64,000 nucleotides of DNA from Phoronis australis (lineage: Eukaryota; Phoronida; Phoronidae): contig NMRA01000410.1 in the NCBI GenBank assembly GCA_002633005.1, positions 345,885 through 409,884 on the forward strand. The letters run 5' to 3'. The position numbers and the translations under genes were made by a program. The notes below the pieces were generated by a model, which worked only from the letters and a program-made list of their open reading frames with translations, ran no database searches and was not told the DNA's origin. This document shows, piece by piece, positions 46,308 through 56,524 of the stretch. How positions within the stretch are numbered: position 1 is the stretch's first letter; the number at the start of each line of letters is the position of its first letter.

Positions 46308-48764
46308 TCAGATGCAACAATATTGATAAACGGTACATAAAAATTTACTAACGTTGCTTAGGAGGAATTCGTTGAGAACGAGGTCAAGGTTAGGACTACC
46401 ATTCAATAATAATGTAACTCTAGTAGGGATATTATTACAAGAATTGAGAGCGTTAACAATTGATTGATTTTCATTGAGTGCACGAAAGAGTGAGTCTCTC
46501 TGGTATTCGATGAGGGGACATTTGAAGAAAATATGAGGATACGATTGATGGACACCACATTTACAGTTTGGAGAGACATTAATAAAGTTGTGCCTGAACT
46601 TGTCAGAGTTGAGGAAAAGGCCACATCTTGATCTGTACAATGCTATTTCGTTATCGCGTGTAAGGGAGAATTGAGTCAAGGGTGTTGAGTTATCAAAATT
46701 ATGAAAAACAGTTCTAAAATTATTTTTTATACTCGTAAAAGAGTTGCTTTCCTTAACAGAGACTGGAAGAGAATTCCAGTTGTTGATGCACATCATGACT
46801 GTAGACCTTCTGAATGCCTGACTGAACGACGGAGGAATTGCATATGGGGTGGAGAATCTCAAATCACTACGATGGCCTTGTCTAATATATAGATCAAATA
46901 TTTTTTTGACAGACACGTTGTTGACATTGTTTATTACCTTGAACGTAAATGTGGTCATGTGAAGATTGCGTCGAGTAGACAGTTTGGGCCACTTGAGATT
47001 ATTCAAAACCTTAACACTATTGGATCCCCTGTAAGCTCCAGTTATGAGTAAGGCGGCTTGATATTGTAACTTCTCCAAATGTTGGAGTGCACCCGTATTG
47101 GCAGACTGATATATAATATCACAATAATCAATGTGTGGAAGTACAAAGGACTTGAACAAAACTTCTAAATGTGTAGAATTCAGATGACGAGAGACAAGCT
47201 TAAGTGGGTTAATTAGTTCCTGAGTTTTTTGTACGAGCTCCCGAACGTGAGGGGTGAATGAGAGTTTTTCATCTAACAGTATACCCAGATGTCTGTGCGA
47301 CTGTTTTCTAGGAATGATTTCATCATTAAGTTTAAGGTCATAAGACGGGTCAACAAGGAAGAGAGCATTAATAGATTTGGAGAAGGTAAGGTCAACGCTT
47401 TTTTCTGGTTTAAAATTCATTCTCCATTCTTGTGACCAATAGCTTAGTTTATTTAAGTCGTGTTGAAGCTGCAAAGAACATTCAGGGCTGCTCCCTGCGA
47501 AGGGGTAAAAAAGCGCCGTGTCATCTGCATAAAGGTATGTGCTACATGACAGGTTATCAGGAAGGTCATTAATATAAACCAAGAAGAGAAGAGGGCCCAA
47601 TACGCTACCCTGCGGTACACCTGCGTTTACAAATCCAGGATGGGATAAAATTGAAAGTACGCCATCGACACGAACACTGTATGTTCTTTCGGAGAGATAT
47701 GAGGTGATCATGTTTAAAAGATTACCAGTAATGCCATAGGATCGAAGTTTGTGAAGTAGAAGGTCGTGAGGGACACAGTCGAAAGCAGAAGCTATATCTA
47801 GAAAAATGGACCTGACACTCTCTCCCTTCTCAAAATGTAAATGAATCTCATGTACTATTTCAACAAGTTGTGCCACGGTGCTGTTCCCACGCAAAAAACC
47901 AAATTGACGATGATAGATCAAGTTGTTTTGTTTGAGAAATGTAAGAATACTTTGAGCAATGATCTTCTCAAAGATTTTGGACAGGGTGTTAAGTAATGTT
48001 ATTGGGCGATAATTTGAAATTTCAGTTTTGGAGCCTTTTTTGTGTATGGGGACCATAATTCCATGTTTCCAAGAAGACGGATAAATGCCTAGCTGAAGAA
48101 GTTTGTTAAACAGATTGGTCAGGGGCATGGTAATTTCGTTGGCAATCATTTTGATCATCTTGCTGGTTATTAAAGCTGTGCCATCATTCTTATTGGGGTC
48201 AATTTCATTGAGATACTTCCGGACATCAGTTTGATTAGCCGGGATGTCAGACAGTTGATTGAGACAACGTTCACGAAGAAAGGGAAAGTTACTTACTTCA
48301 GTTGGTGTAATGTGGCTTTTGTTCGTGAAAAATTTGAGAAACAAATCACACTTGTCACTACTACTTGAGGCTAGGTTACCATTATAGTTGATGACAGGAT
48401 AGGAGGATTGTTGTTGACTGCCGCGTATTTTATTGATGATGTTCCAGTATTCTTTGGAGTTCTTCCTTGCGCTGTTAATTTGTTGAAAAAGCTTGTGTCG
48501 GTGATCAGCTTTGGCTTGATTTTCTAAAGTTTCAACAAGACGTGACTGCTCCTTGTATCTGTTGTAGATTATAGTGTTGTTAGATCTTCTGAAAGAGCTG
48601 TAAAGTCTGTTTCTTGTGCGGATTGCCCGTTTAACATTATTGTTGAACCAAGGTTGGCTGTTGTGTTTAATTATCTTTTCAGTTGATGGGATGTTGTTTT
48701 TTAAAATTTCATAGAGGGTAGTAGTGAAGAGTGAAACAGTGTCATCAATGTCGCCAGTGTTCAA
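46308..48764 (-). CDS. Non-LTR reverse transcriptase part
   Basis: 818 open codons. RT landmarks in order: YRPITLLNTLSKIFEK, GFLRGNSTVAQL, FLDIASAFDCVPH (first catalytic Asp), GVPQGSVLGPLLF, and the catalytic box YADD. Near the end CKCGVHQSYPHIFFKC gives the C-terminal zinc-knuckle-like motif typical of the CR1/L2 and related clades. The apparent start is not a real initiator: the frame continues upstream to a TGA at 48840-48842 and, beyond it, to the endonuclease in the same frame. Confidence 0.93.
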   Translation of the reverse strand: MNTGDIDDTVSLFTTTLYEILKNNIPSTEKIIKHNSQPWFNNNVKRAIRTRNRLYSSFRRSNNTIIYNRYKEQSRLVETLENQAKADHRHKLFQQINSARKNSKEYWNIINKIRGSQQQSSYPVINYNGNLASSSSDKCDLFLKFFTNKSHITPTEVSNFPFLRERCLNQLSDIPANQTDVRKYLNEIDPNKNDGTALITSKMIKMIANEITMPLTNLFNKLLQLGIYPSSWKHGIMVPIHKKGSKTEISNYRPITLLNTLSKIFEKIIAQSILTFLKQNNLIYHRQFGFLRGNSTVAQLVEIVHEIHLHFEKGESVRSIFLDIASAFDCVPHDLLLHKLRSYGITGNLLNMITSYLSERTYSVRVDGVLSILSHPGFVNAGVPQGSVLGPLLFLVYINDLPDNLSCSTYLYADDTALFYPFAGSSPECSLQLQHDLNKLSYWSQEWRMNFKPEKSVDLTFSKSINALFLVDPSYDLKLNDEIIPRKQSHRHLGILLDEKLSFTPHVRELVQKTQELINPLKLVSRHLNSTHLEVLFKSFVLPHIDYCDIIYQSANTGALQHLEKLQYQAALLITGAYRGSNSVKVLNNLKWPKLSTRRNLHMTTFTFKVINNVNNVSVKKIFDLYIRQGHRSDLRFSTPYAIPPSFSQAFRRSTVMMCINNWNSLPVSVKESNSFTSIKNNFRTVFHNFDNSTPLTQFSLTRDNEIALYRSRCGLFLNSDKFRHNFINVSPNCKCGVHQSYPHIFFKCPLIEYQRDSLFRALNENQSIVNALNSCNNIPTRVTLLLNGSPNLDLVLNEFLLSNVSKFLCTVYQYCCI

Positions 48765-48839
48765 TATGGAATCCCAGTCTGAGTTGGTGATATCCTGACG
48801 CAGTTTATCGGTGTCGACCTGATCATATTTCCAATTGGT

Positions 48840-50060
48840 TCAAGTGGTGTGTTGTTCCTTAACCGGTTTTTTAAGTGTTAGAGTGGTTTCGATTGTGTGG
48901 TGATCAGAATTGCCAACAGGAGGTAGTACAGCACATGAGTCAATGATACTCAAATTGTTTGTTATACAGAGGTCAATACATGAATGAGAAACGTCGGTGA
49001 TACGGGTTGGATCATTAATTAGTTGTATGCAGTCATTAGACAATAAGATATCAAACAATTGTACACCGGCCGTATTGTCATGATCATCATTGTACGATGT
49101 AGAGTTTCGGGCATTGAAATCACCATTTATGATTATACTAACGCTATTGCGGTTAAGTTCCGCTAACTGATCGGCTAGGGCTTTGAAGTAGAGTTTTCTT
49201 TCAGTTGAAGATTGGGAAGGTGAGCGATAAAACAACCCATAGTAAATTTTTCTGTGATTGAAATAAATTTCGATCCAGCAGTTGCATAACTGAGGACAAG
49301 TTAAGCTAGGACATAATTTAAATGAGAGTGTGTTTTTAGTGAATAAGATGATGCCACGGCCACTGTTACTGTGATAAGCTACACTGTAACCAGGAATGAT
49401 TAGTTCATTATCAAGGTCGTCTTTTGTAACATTACAAGTTTCACAAAGAGCGACAATCATATAATCGTAAGACAGAACAAAGTTTTTTAGAAGTTGGAAT
49501 CTGGAGAAATTGTTGGATTTAATGCTGTTAATATTTGAAAATAAGATTTTAAAGGTAATATTATCTTCAGGCCCAGGATTTTCTTCAACATCGCCAGCTA
49601 AAAGGAGGCACATGCCAATGACGATTCCGTAATCCATACAGGTGTTATGTAAACAATAGTAAGACACATCAGTAAGCTGAACCCGCATAGCATGATATCT
49701 CAATCGATGCCGGTGAGAAGAATTGAACTGTGACCATGCGGGGGAAAACATTGTAAGACCAGAGAAACTCACACTACTCGAGGCACTCAAAGGATAGCCG
49801 TATTTAACAATTAATACACCAATGCTTGTTGAAAATTCAAGGGTTGTTAAATGAATAAGGTAGTCAGGACAATTAGGTGAGTCATTTTTAAAAATCAAAA
49901 TTATATCATAGTCTCGCTTACAGGTACATAGATAGCAACTTAGTTGAAAAGCACAACATATAAATTCAATCTTGGGAAACCAGTTAGTTCTGTTGCAAGT
50001 GAATACAAAACACATAGATAATGATTGACCTAAAGATATGTACAGAGGAAATATGACCAA
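48840..50060 (-). CDS. Non-LTR 2A motif plus endonuclease part, ending at an in-frame TGA
   Basis: An upstream segment of about 150 residues ends in LLLAGDVEENPGP, a canonical 2A ribosome-skipping motif (codons 156-164 of the frame). The endonuclease follows: SNINS, ALCET (catalytic Glu), YRSPS, NGDFNA, a CIDL-type box and GNSDHHTI (catalytic Asp-His), all as in APE-type non-LTR endonucleases. The first in-frame ATG is codon 16, so the real start is uncertain. The closing TGA is the only lesion: the frame after it runs straight into the RT. Confidence 0.9.
   Translation of the reverse strand: MVIFPLYISLGQSLSMCFVFTCNRTNWFPKIEFICCAFQLSCYLCTCKRDYDIILIFKNDSPNCPDYLIHLTTLEFSTSIGVLIVKYGYPLSASSSVSFSGLTMFSPAWSQFNSSHRHRLRYHAMRVQLTDVSYYCLHNTCMDYGIVIGMCLLLAGDVEENPGPEDNITFKILFSNINSIKSNNFSRFQLLKNFVLSYDYMIVALCETCNVTKDDLDNELIIPGYSVAYHSNSGRGIILFTKNTLSFKLCPSLTCPQLCNCWIEIYFNHRKIYYGLFYRSPSQSSTERKLYFKALADQLAELNRNSVSIIINGDFNARNSTSYNDDHDNTAGVQLFDILLSNDCIQLINDPTRITDVSHSCIDLCITNNLSIIDSCAVLPPVGNSDHHTIETTLTLKKPVKEQHTT
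49569..49595 (-). other. 2A ribosome-skipping motif
   Basis: Encodes GDVEENPGP, a full match to the 2A consensus DxExNPGP, preceded by a hydrophobic CLLLA run as in known 2A elements. Expected to separate the N-terminal segment from the endonuclease during translation (established for this motif; not shown here). Confidence 0.92.
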
Positions 50061-51319
50061 ATAGTAATGGACAAAAGAAGGTGAAAAATAAGAGTTTGAA
50101 CAAACAAATTCGCTGAATAAAACAAAAAAAAGATGTATTGAAGATCTCTCACTATGGATAACTTAGCTGTAACACGTTTTAGAATTGATAAAAGGCTATG
50201 AGTTCTTACCACTATAGGCCACCTAGTAATGACTGATCAGCTCATGTGTTCGGTGGTGTCTTCTGAATTGAAGTAAACTTTCTCACAGATTAAAACACCA
50301 GTTTTCACCGGGATTATTTCAACTTGAAACTCATTATAAACTAAATTATGGTGACAGACAGTGCTCAGCGTCATTTTTTTTTACGGGCAAGCTAAAACAA
50401 AAATAACCTGGGGAATCAATCTGAAACCCACAACAAAAATCACATGTACAGTGTAGTTGTAGATTCTGCACCTGACTGACAGAGAACAGAACAAGTGCCA
50501 AGAAATTAAAATCAATATTATAGAGAGTGAGAGGTGTCAATAACATGACCGAACAGAGATGACACACAAAATCAGTGACGAGTAAATTTATCCTGACAGA
50601 CAATTTGGTATGGAGTTGTCCACAAAACCAACGTTCAGAGAAACACAACAGTCAGAGAAAAAAAAATTATATAAGGGACAGCCACTAAGGACTGAGCTCA
50701 CATATAAGAATTATTGTCTTATGTGAATATCATGCAATGTACAATTCCGTCACATATTCAATTAAAATGTGGGAAACATGTTTTAACGACAACCAAAAAT
50801 ACCACATTAATACATACTGTAGGCAGTTGCAAAGATACTATATTACATTTTTGGTAAGGGTGCAACTGGGGAACTGTAAGAAGCAACAAGCAACAAAACC
50901 CATGCTCCAAACATGAATGATTTAGATGCAGATTAAGAATTCAATGCATTACCATTGCCTGTGGTCAGTATAAGGTGTTGTGATCGCTACGGACCTGTAT
51001 AGAGTGCACCACCACTGATAGAGAGGTAACTTGAGCGTGATCTGGTATTACATAAGGGAGAAAACTGAATAAGTATCAGTGGACAGGACAATTACCTGAT
51101 CCTGTCAGGACATGGGGGGTGGGGTGAGTGAACGCAAACAAAGTGAGGGATGTCACCAGTGAGTAATTGGATATGAACTACAATAAGACGAGAGAGCAGA
51201 ATACGACTTAAACTTTGCAGTTTTCTAACACAAGGTCACTTTCTGATGAAACCTGCTTTATCTTGTTATCATGCAGCTGTATTGTTACGTTACCGTCATG
51301 CGTCCACGTTTTAGCGATG

Positions 51320-51333
51320 GTGTAGTGGCAATT
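51320..51333 (+). repeat. Target-site duplication, right, of the non-LTR element
   Basis: GTGTAGTGGCAATT, identical to 46063-46076. Confidence 0.9.
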
Positions 51334-52572
51334 ATAATTTATTTTGAGTTTGACTCTGTATCGTTGGAGTTCCTTGAAGATTTTTTATGAAATGTGGTAA
51401 ACATGCTATTTCTAAAGATACGGCTACACTTTCTTCGTTTTTTCTTACGGATTTGACGTATTCGCCGCCACCTAGAAACCATTTTTTAAAAAAAATTCCA
51501 CTCCACTTTTGGCATCGGATTCCGCTTCTCTATCCATCAAGTCACTGAAAGGATCGTCAGCAGATGTGTTTCTGATGAGAAGACCGCGACAGACTTTGAT
51601 TTTTGGACGAGCACGACTACTCTGGCTCACCCCATGGGTGGCGGAGCCCTGAAAAATGTGGGGGCTAAAGCCCCCCAGCCCCCCTGTGGTGCAACGCCTA
51701 TATACCATAGGCGGCGAAGCTTTAAAAAATTTGGAGGCTACATCCCCTGCAGACCTCTATGGTGCGCCGCCCATGCTCCCTATTTGGCGATTTTGTTTTT
51801 TGGCGACTAAGATTGTACCTTACTGCAAAATGTTTTGAACAGCCAGTAGCGGACATCGTTGTTTCATGGGCTGCAGCGGTCCAAATGGGCATGTGCACAC
51901 CAGCAAATATAACAGTTCCAATCCATAAAAAGCAATGTATCTTTTTGCACTGCTTACGGCTGCAGCAACAATCAAATGAAAAATTGTGACGTACGCTCCT
52001 TTCATTTCCCACTGATCAACATAGATGATCGAGATATACGATGGAAACAAAGGATTTTTTTACGTGAAGCTGTTGTTAGTCAACCAGTGACGTTGGCAGG
52101 GTGAATTGGATATCCTGTTTGTTGTTGGATAGTATGAACACTCCAAGAAGCATACTGTTTACGGCACTGTCGTAGTGGACGCATTTCTTTGCTTTTGTTT
52201 TCGAATCCTTTTGTCTGATGTACATGTATGCGCATATAAAACTCACCTATGAGGCAATAGTCGACAAAAGTTGGACACTACATAGCACCTTTATGCATCC
52301 ACACGATTTTCTTTTTCTGTCGCTAATTGTTAAAGCGGCTTGACATATTCTGATGGAACTTGTCAATAAGGTTGGGGTGCAGCAGCACCACTAGATTTTT
52401 GGACTAATTTATGTGCCGTTACATCCTGTTTTCAACGAAATATTCCTTGTCCAAAATTATTTCAAAACGGCTCAGCAGAGCTTAACGAACTATGACTCAA
52501 AGATTTGTGGCAGAGATGCGTCGGCACTTGTCGATTTTCGTGCAATTTGACTGCAGTGTTCGAGGTGCACAT
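51334..52572. other. Gene-free stretch between two mobile elements
   Basis: 51640-51780 holds two diverged copies of a short GC-rich repeat (GCGGCGAAGC / GTGGTGCAACGCC types), common in decayed transposons. No further KAP exon (no FNAW or Walker B coding) was found. Confidence 0.4.
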
Positions 52573-52574
52573 TA

Positions 52575-53738
52575 ACAGCCGATTTCATAAAGGTGGTTTA
52601 AAGTTAAACCTGGTTTAAACTGGACTTAGACCAGGTTTAAAGATAATCTGCATTTCATAAAGGTGGTTTAACTTTTACACCGGTGGTCTAGTAAAATCTG
52701 GTTTAACTCCAGTTTAGACCTGGTCTAAGTCCGTTTTCATTTCACCAACGATGTCTATATTCTTTAGACCTGTATTAAGATCATAAACCATGTTTAACTT
52801 TAGACTTGGTCAGACCCAGGTTTAACTGTTAAATATGTCAGACTTCCATGGTATGGGTACAACTGAATGATGCTGCGGAGTACATTTGCGACACAGATTG
52901 AGAGCGAAAATAGACTTTTTTCAATATTCAGTTTTACTACGACACAAGATCAATCGTAGCAGAGGCGGATCTAGGATTTTTTAAAGGGGGGGTCAAGGAC
53001 TTTTTGAAAAGGGAGACCAAGTCAATAATTTGAAAGTTATAGATTTGATATCACTAAAATCAAGGGAAAAGGGGGGGCTCTGGACACTATGACCCCCTGG
53101 ATCCGCCTATATGCGTAGACCAGTACATGCTGGAGTGTGTCCTGCGGATTCCTCAGAATACGATTGGTCGAGTAGGGCGTCATCGTCGTAAGCGCTACGG
53201 ATTTGACTAAAGACAGCATATTCTCATTTTTCTGCGTTCCACCTCCACTGTTCTCTGATTTAATGTTGCCGGGAAGGGGTCTTGCCCCCCCCCCCTTTGG
53301 CCGCGAAAAATAAACACTAAAATGACACGGAAATAATTTTTTAGCATTTATCATGTTACATCTAATCATGAGCATGTTCTTTAATTTATGTGTGTTGGGC
53401 ACAGAAATTAAATTTTTCCTCATGAGAAAAGCTTTTAGACCTTTTTCGTAACTGTCTGCACTGATTCTACTAGTGTATGCCATTGTATACCCAAGTGATC
53501 AAGGTTTCATTGAAGCACGTCACTAGTTTCTTTGTTGGGTTTACCCAGCTCGACACAGTGGGGTGCCTTTAGCCTTTAATACTTTAAACCTGGTTTTACT
53601 GAACCAGCTTCCTGGCCTAGCAAAACCAAGCTTTCAGACTCTTAAACCAACTTGGTGAAATGCAAGTCAGGTCTAAAATTAGACCAGGTTTAGGAAGACC
53701 AGGTTTAAGTCTTAAACCACCTTTGTGAAATCGGCTGT
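52575..53738. mobile_element. Foldback DNA element of about 1.16 kb, TA target duplication
   Basis: The left end ACAGCCGATTTCATAAAGG is inverted at the right end (CCTTTGTGAAATCGGCTGT, one mismatch), with TA on both sides. The inner flanks repeat the word ACCAGGTTTAA and its inverse many times, and TTTCATAAAGGTGG recurs internally near 52652. No transposase frame, so non-autonomous. It contains a nested element at 52960-53108. Confidence 0.75.
52960..53108. mobile_element. Nested short element with GGCGGATC ends
   Basis: The left end CAGAGGCGGATCTAGGATTT and the inverse of the right end (GACCCCCTGGATCCGCC) form an imperfect inverted pair of the AGGCGGATCCAGG type often seen in hAT-like MITEs. 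No clean target duplication seen. Confidence 0.5.
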
Positions 53739-54590
53739 TAGTTTCTGTCTTGATAGCTCTTCAGTGACATAATTTTAATAGTATGGCTTGGAAACATGCT
53801 TCACAATTTGCCATGGAAAGTACATTTGAAGGAACTATTCCAAACTATAAAACTCTAACCCTGGAATGCCAACTCCCGCACGTGACCTGTGTATTCTATT
53901 ATTAGAGGTTGCGACCCCGAGACTAGCCGCTAGAGTTTGCACTGAGAATTTCCGACTGCCTGCTTGACCGAGTTTTGATCGAGAGTTGCAGTTATCAAAT
54001 CAAGTCTAATTTTATTGGTTCATTTTCATTTTGTTATTATTGTTCACCAAGTGAGACTCTTGACGTCCGGTTCCATATAATTCCTCGGCAAAAGGAGTCA
54101 ACAAACCCCAAAATTACATTGATCATTCTTTATAAGCATAGGCCTATGGCCCTGGGTTGATGCCGAGACTATTTTGGCCTCTGACATCTTTCGGCTTCAG
54201 TCATAGAACCACTTTCGACAACCTAGTATACTACATGCTTGGAGTTTTTCAACAAGACATTTTGGATTTTAAAATCATGTTACAGTAATTTACTAAAAAA
54301 TTTACATTTGGTCTAAATGAAAAGTTAAGGCCCTAAAAACAGATGCGTTTAAGTAACTTTCGAAAAATTACTGATAATTGAATAGTGTGTGTGTTTGTGT
54401 GTGTGTGTCTGTGACTGTGTGTGTGAGTGCGCGCGTGTGTATGTGCGCGTGTGTGTGTATGTGCGCACGTGTGTGCGTGTTTTTGTACGTGTGTGCGTGC
54501 TTGCTGTACTATTACTGTTTTCCACTTTTGCATGGGTCTTTGCGGCACTCACAATTTCCCATTCAATTATAAAAACAACAACAACAAACT
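53739..54590. other. Stretch with a GT-rich microsatellite
   Basis: Impure (GT)n with GC interruptions at 54386-54505; the rest has nothing recognised except a diverged repeat shared with 43960-44040. Confidence 0.5.
54386..54505 (+). repeat. Impure GT microsatellite
   Basis: Alternating purine-pyrimidine (GTGTGT with GCGC and GTAT interruptions), potentially Z-DNA-forming. Small frames on both strands are artefacts. Confidence 0.9.
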
Positions 54591-54848
54591 AGAAAGATTA
54601 TTGTCACGGCGTGACAATAATGGATTCTGAGCGTGCGTATTGAAGGAATTGTTATGGGAAGTTACTGACAGCAAACCGTTTACCAATATGAAAAGAAATT
54701 CTTTAAAATTGTAGGAGAAATTACATGTTAATATTTTGATGACCTTTCCACTAATTGAACTCTTCCGGTGCATTATGAACACCGATCAGGGAATAATTGC
54801 AAAATCGATTTCAAGTGTGGTTAATGCTAAGAATCACAGATGTTTTAC
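54591..54848. repeat. Dispersed repeat, copy interrupted by the TTAA element
   Basis: Matches 57443-57705: the 25-bp near-palindrome ATTATTGTCACG/G/CGTGACAATAAT, then GTTTACCAATATGAAAA, AAAATTGTAGGAGAAATTA and CTCTTCCGGTGCATTATGA. It continues right of the TTAA element at 56525. Confidence 0.8.
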
Positions 54849-54852
54849 TTAA

Positions 54853-56524
54853 AAGGAGCATGCCACCCAAAAAATAACCTAATTTGTATCAATTTAGATC
54901 GAGTAGTTCCATAACGACACGTACGGTTGCGTTACCTGACACCTGACGGCAGAGGGAGGTGTTGAAATTATCCAATGACGTCATCGGTTTCACACGCAGT
55001 CTGTTCAGCAGTTCACAACACGGATAACTGGTGTCAGCTTATCAATTGAAGTCATCGTTTAACACCAATAAATCATCAAACTTCGATGCAAAACACCGAG
55101 TTCTTATAAAAACGTGTTGTTTTATTTCGCTCTTACGGATTTATGGGTATTTGGACACACCGTAGCCTACAAAGTTCGGCAGGCCAATAAGGTCCGTAGC
55201 AGGAGTTTGGGGTCTGTTCGGAGATAATTTCGAAGTATTTTCCGTGAGATACAGACAAGAGAACCTAGATCTGTGTTGTTTAAGACTTGTGATTTTTTTG
55301 AGTTCTGAACACAAAACGTTTGTTAACCGGCTGGCCAGTGGCTCGGAGCTCGATCAGGCCCGTCGCAGCCAGCCGGATTGACTCGTTATCCCGCGGTCAG
55401 TGGCTCGGAAACTGATCGGACATCACGAACATAAACCAGCCAATGTTCAGTGGAAACTAAACTTCCAGTAAAGAAAATACTATACTAATGAGCCAAAGTA
55501 ATGTGCACGTGATTATGTTGTGAATTAGCCACGAAACTGCAAATCTACTAACTCGTCGGGGGCCGCGAATTTACTCGCGTTCCGCTTTGGCCACAGCACC
55601 GTCAGGGCAGAAGTTGTACATTTACAATCATTATTTGAGTAATGTAAATGTAAATAAATATTCCCCTAACTGACCGTGGGATAGAAATCGAGGTGTTTCA
55701 CGACAGTTTCTGCCAGCAAACACTAAATTAGCATGAGCTCACATGGCCTCGGTGTCCCGTCAATTCTGATCAGTGCACCAAAAGCCGGTAACGCAGTACG
55801 TGATTTATTCATTGCTGGCTTCTCAAATCATTTCCACTCACGAACACTCCAAAGGCATTACAAATTGCATCTAATGAGACAGACTTTGTTTCAGTTTTAT
55901 ATAAGTATTGGTTAGGGTGAGAATAATTCATTTTGAGAACGCTCAGTAATAAACGCCAACATTGCAACTCGCAATCCCGACTTAGGACGAGCTAGAGCTC
56001 ATACGTCCCGACTTCGCAGGTGGATCGTTAAGTTTTACAGGCTATCAATTTGAACAGGAATACAGAGATGAAGAAATACTAGAGAGGCACCGTGAACAAG
56101 CTCAGACAACGGAACTGATGGAGTTATTTGGTAAGCCGGCATTCGTTAGGCAATGTCGACGTCTGCAGGCCACAGACAGGGAGAAGTTTCACGGCCTCAT
56201 ACTTGCTGTTTACAGCGTACATTTCATTCTTCACTACCACGAGCCACTTCCTAAGCATTTCGGACTCTCGAGGAAGTAAAAATCGATATACCCGCTTTCC
56301 TCGCAGCTGCTTAGTTCGTACAAGCGGGAACGATGCACCGCAACATAGCGGCGTTCACTCTGCATACATGTATGAACCACTGACGTCGCTAGCGTCGTTT
56401 CTCACCTTCCTCACAGGTTAACGCGACACCTCTTGGCAAGGTAAGGTCGACCGTATGCGAGGCGATGTGGATATTGACCGATTAAGACGGCAAAAAGACT
56501 AATTAAATCGGGTGGCATTCTCCT
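54853..56524. mobile_element. TTAA-flanked DNA transposon, about 1.67 kb, non-autonomous
   Basis: Ends AAGGAGCATGCCACCC (left) and, inverted, AGGAGAATGCCACCC (right), each next to TTAA. The related repeat at 57690-57720 shows the empty site (TTTTACTTTAAGCACTTCAG). TTAA targets are used by piggyBac and Kolobok elements; which applies is not resolved. The interior has CpG-rich patches, no transposase, and one exon-like P2X7-type frame. Confidence 0.82.
56041..56130 (+). CDS. Exon resembling the P2X7-type intracellular domain, inside the TTAA element
   Basis: Borders are gttttacag/GCTATC and TTTG/gtaagc, phase 1/1. Encodes YQFEQEYRDEEILERHREQ, resembling the YMFEP.YTEEEL... lead-in that precedes the Cys-rich P2X7 'ballast'-type domain in many invertebrate proteins. 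The Cys-rich part itself (usually NWC.C) is not found downstream. It may be a captured host exon or a remnant of the element's own gene. Confidence 0.5.

Larger units (their letters stand above)
46077..51319 (-). mobile_element. Full-length CR1/L2-like non-LTR retrotransposon
   Basis: 5,243 bp on the minus strand, framed by a perfect 14-bp duplication. The 3' end (left) has AATAAATATATATCAC and a short A-tail next to the duplication; the 5' end (right) begins CATCGCTAAAACGTGG. It has a 5' UTR of about 1.25 kb, one long frame with a 2A motif, an apurinic-type endonuclease, a reverse transcriptase and a C-terminal Cys/His motif, split by one in-frame TGA. It lies downstream of the last KAP exon seen, on the opposite strand. 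An essentially intact, recent insertion. Confidence 0.93.

Noticed and set aside
48765-48842. TGA as a selenocysteine or programmed readthrough codon
   Set aside because: No recognisable SECIS or readthrough context, and one point mutation is simpler for a retrotransposon copy.
54333-54630. Several overlapping Cys/Val and Thr/His frames
   Set aside because: Translations of the GT-rich microsatellite.
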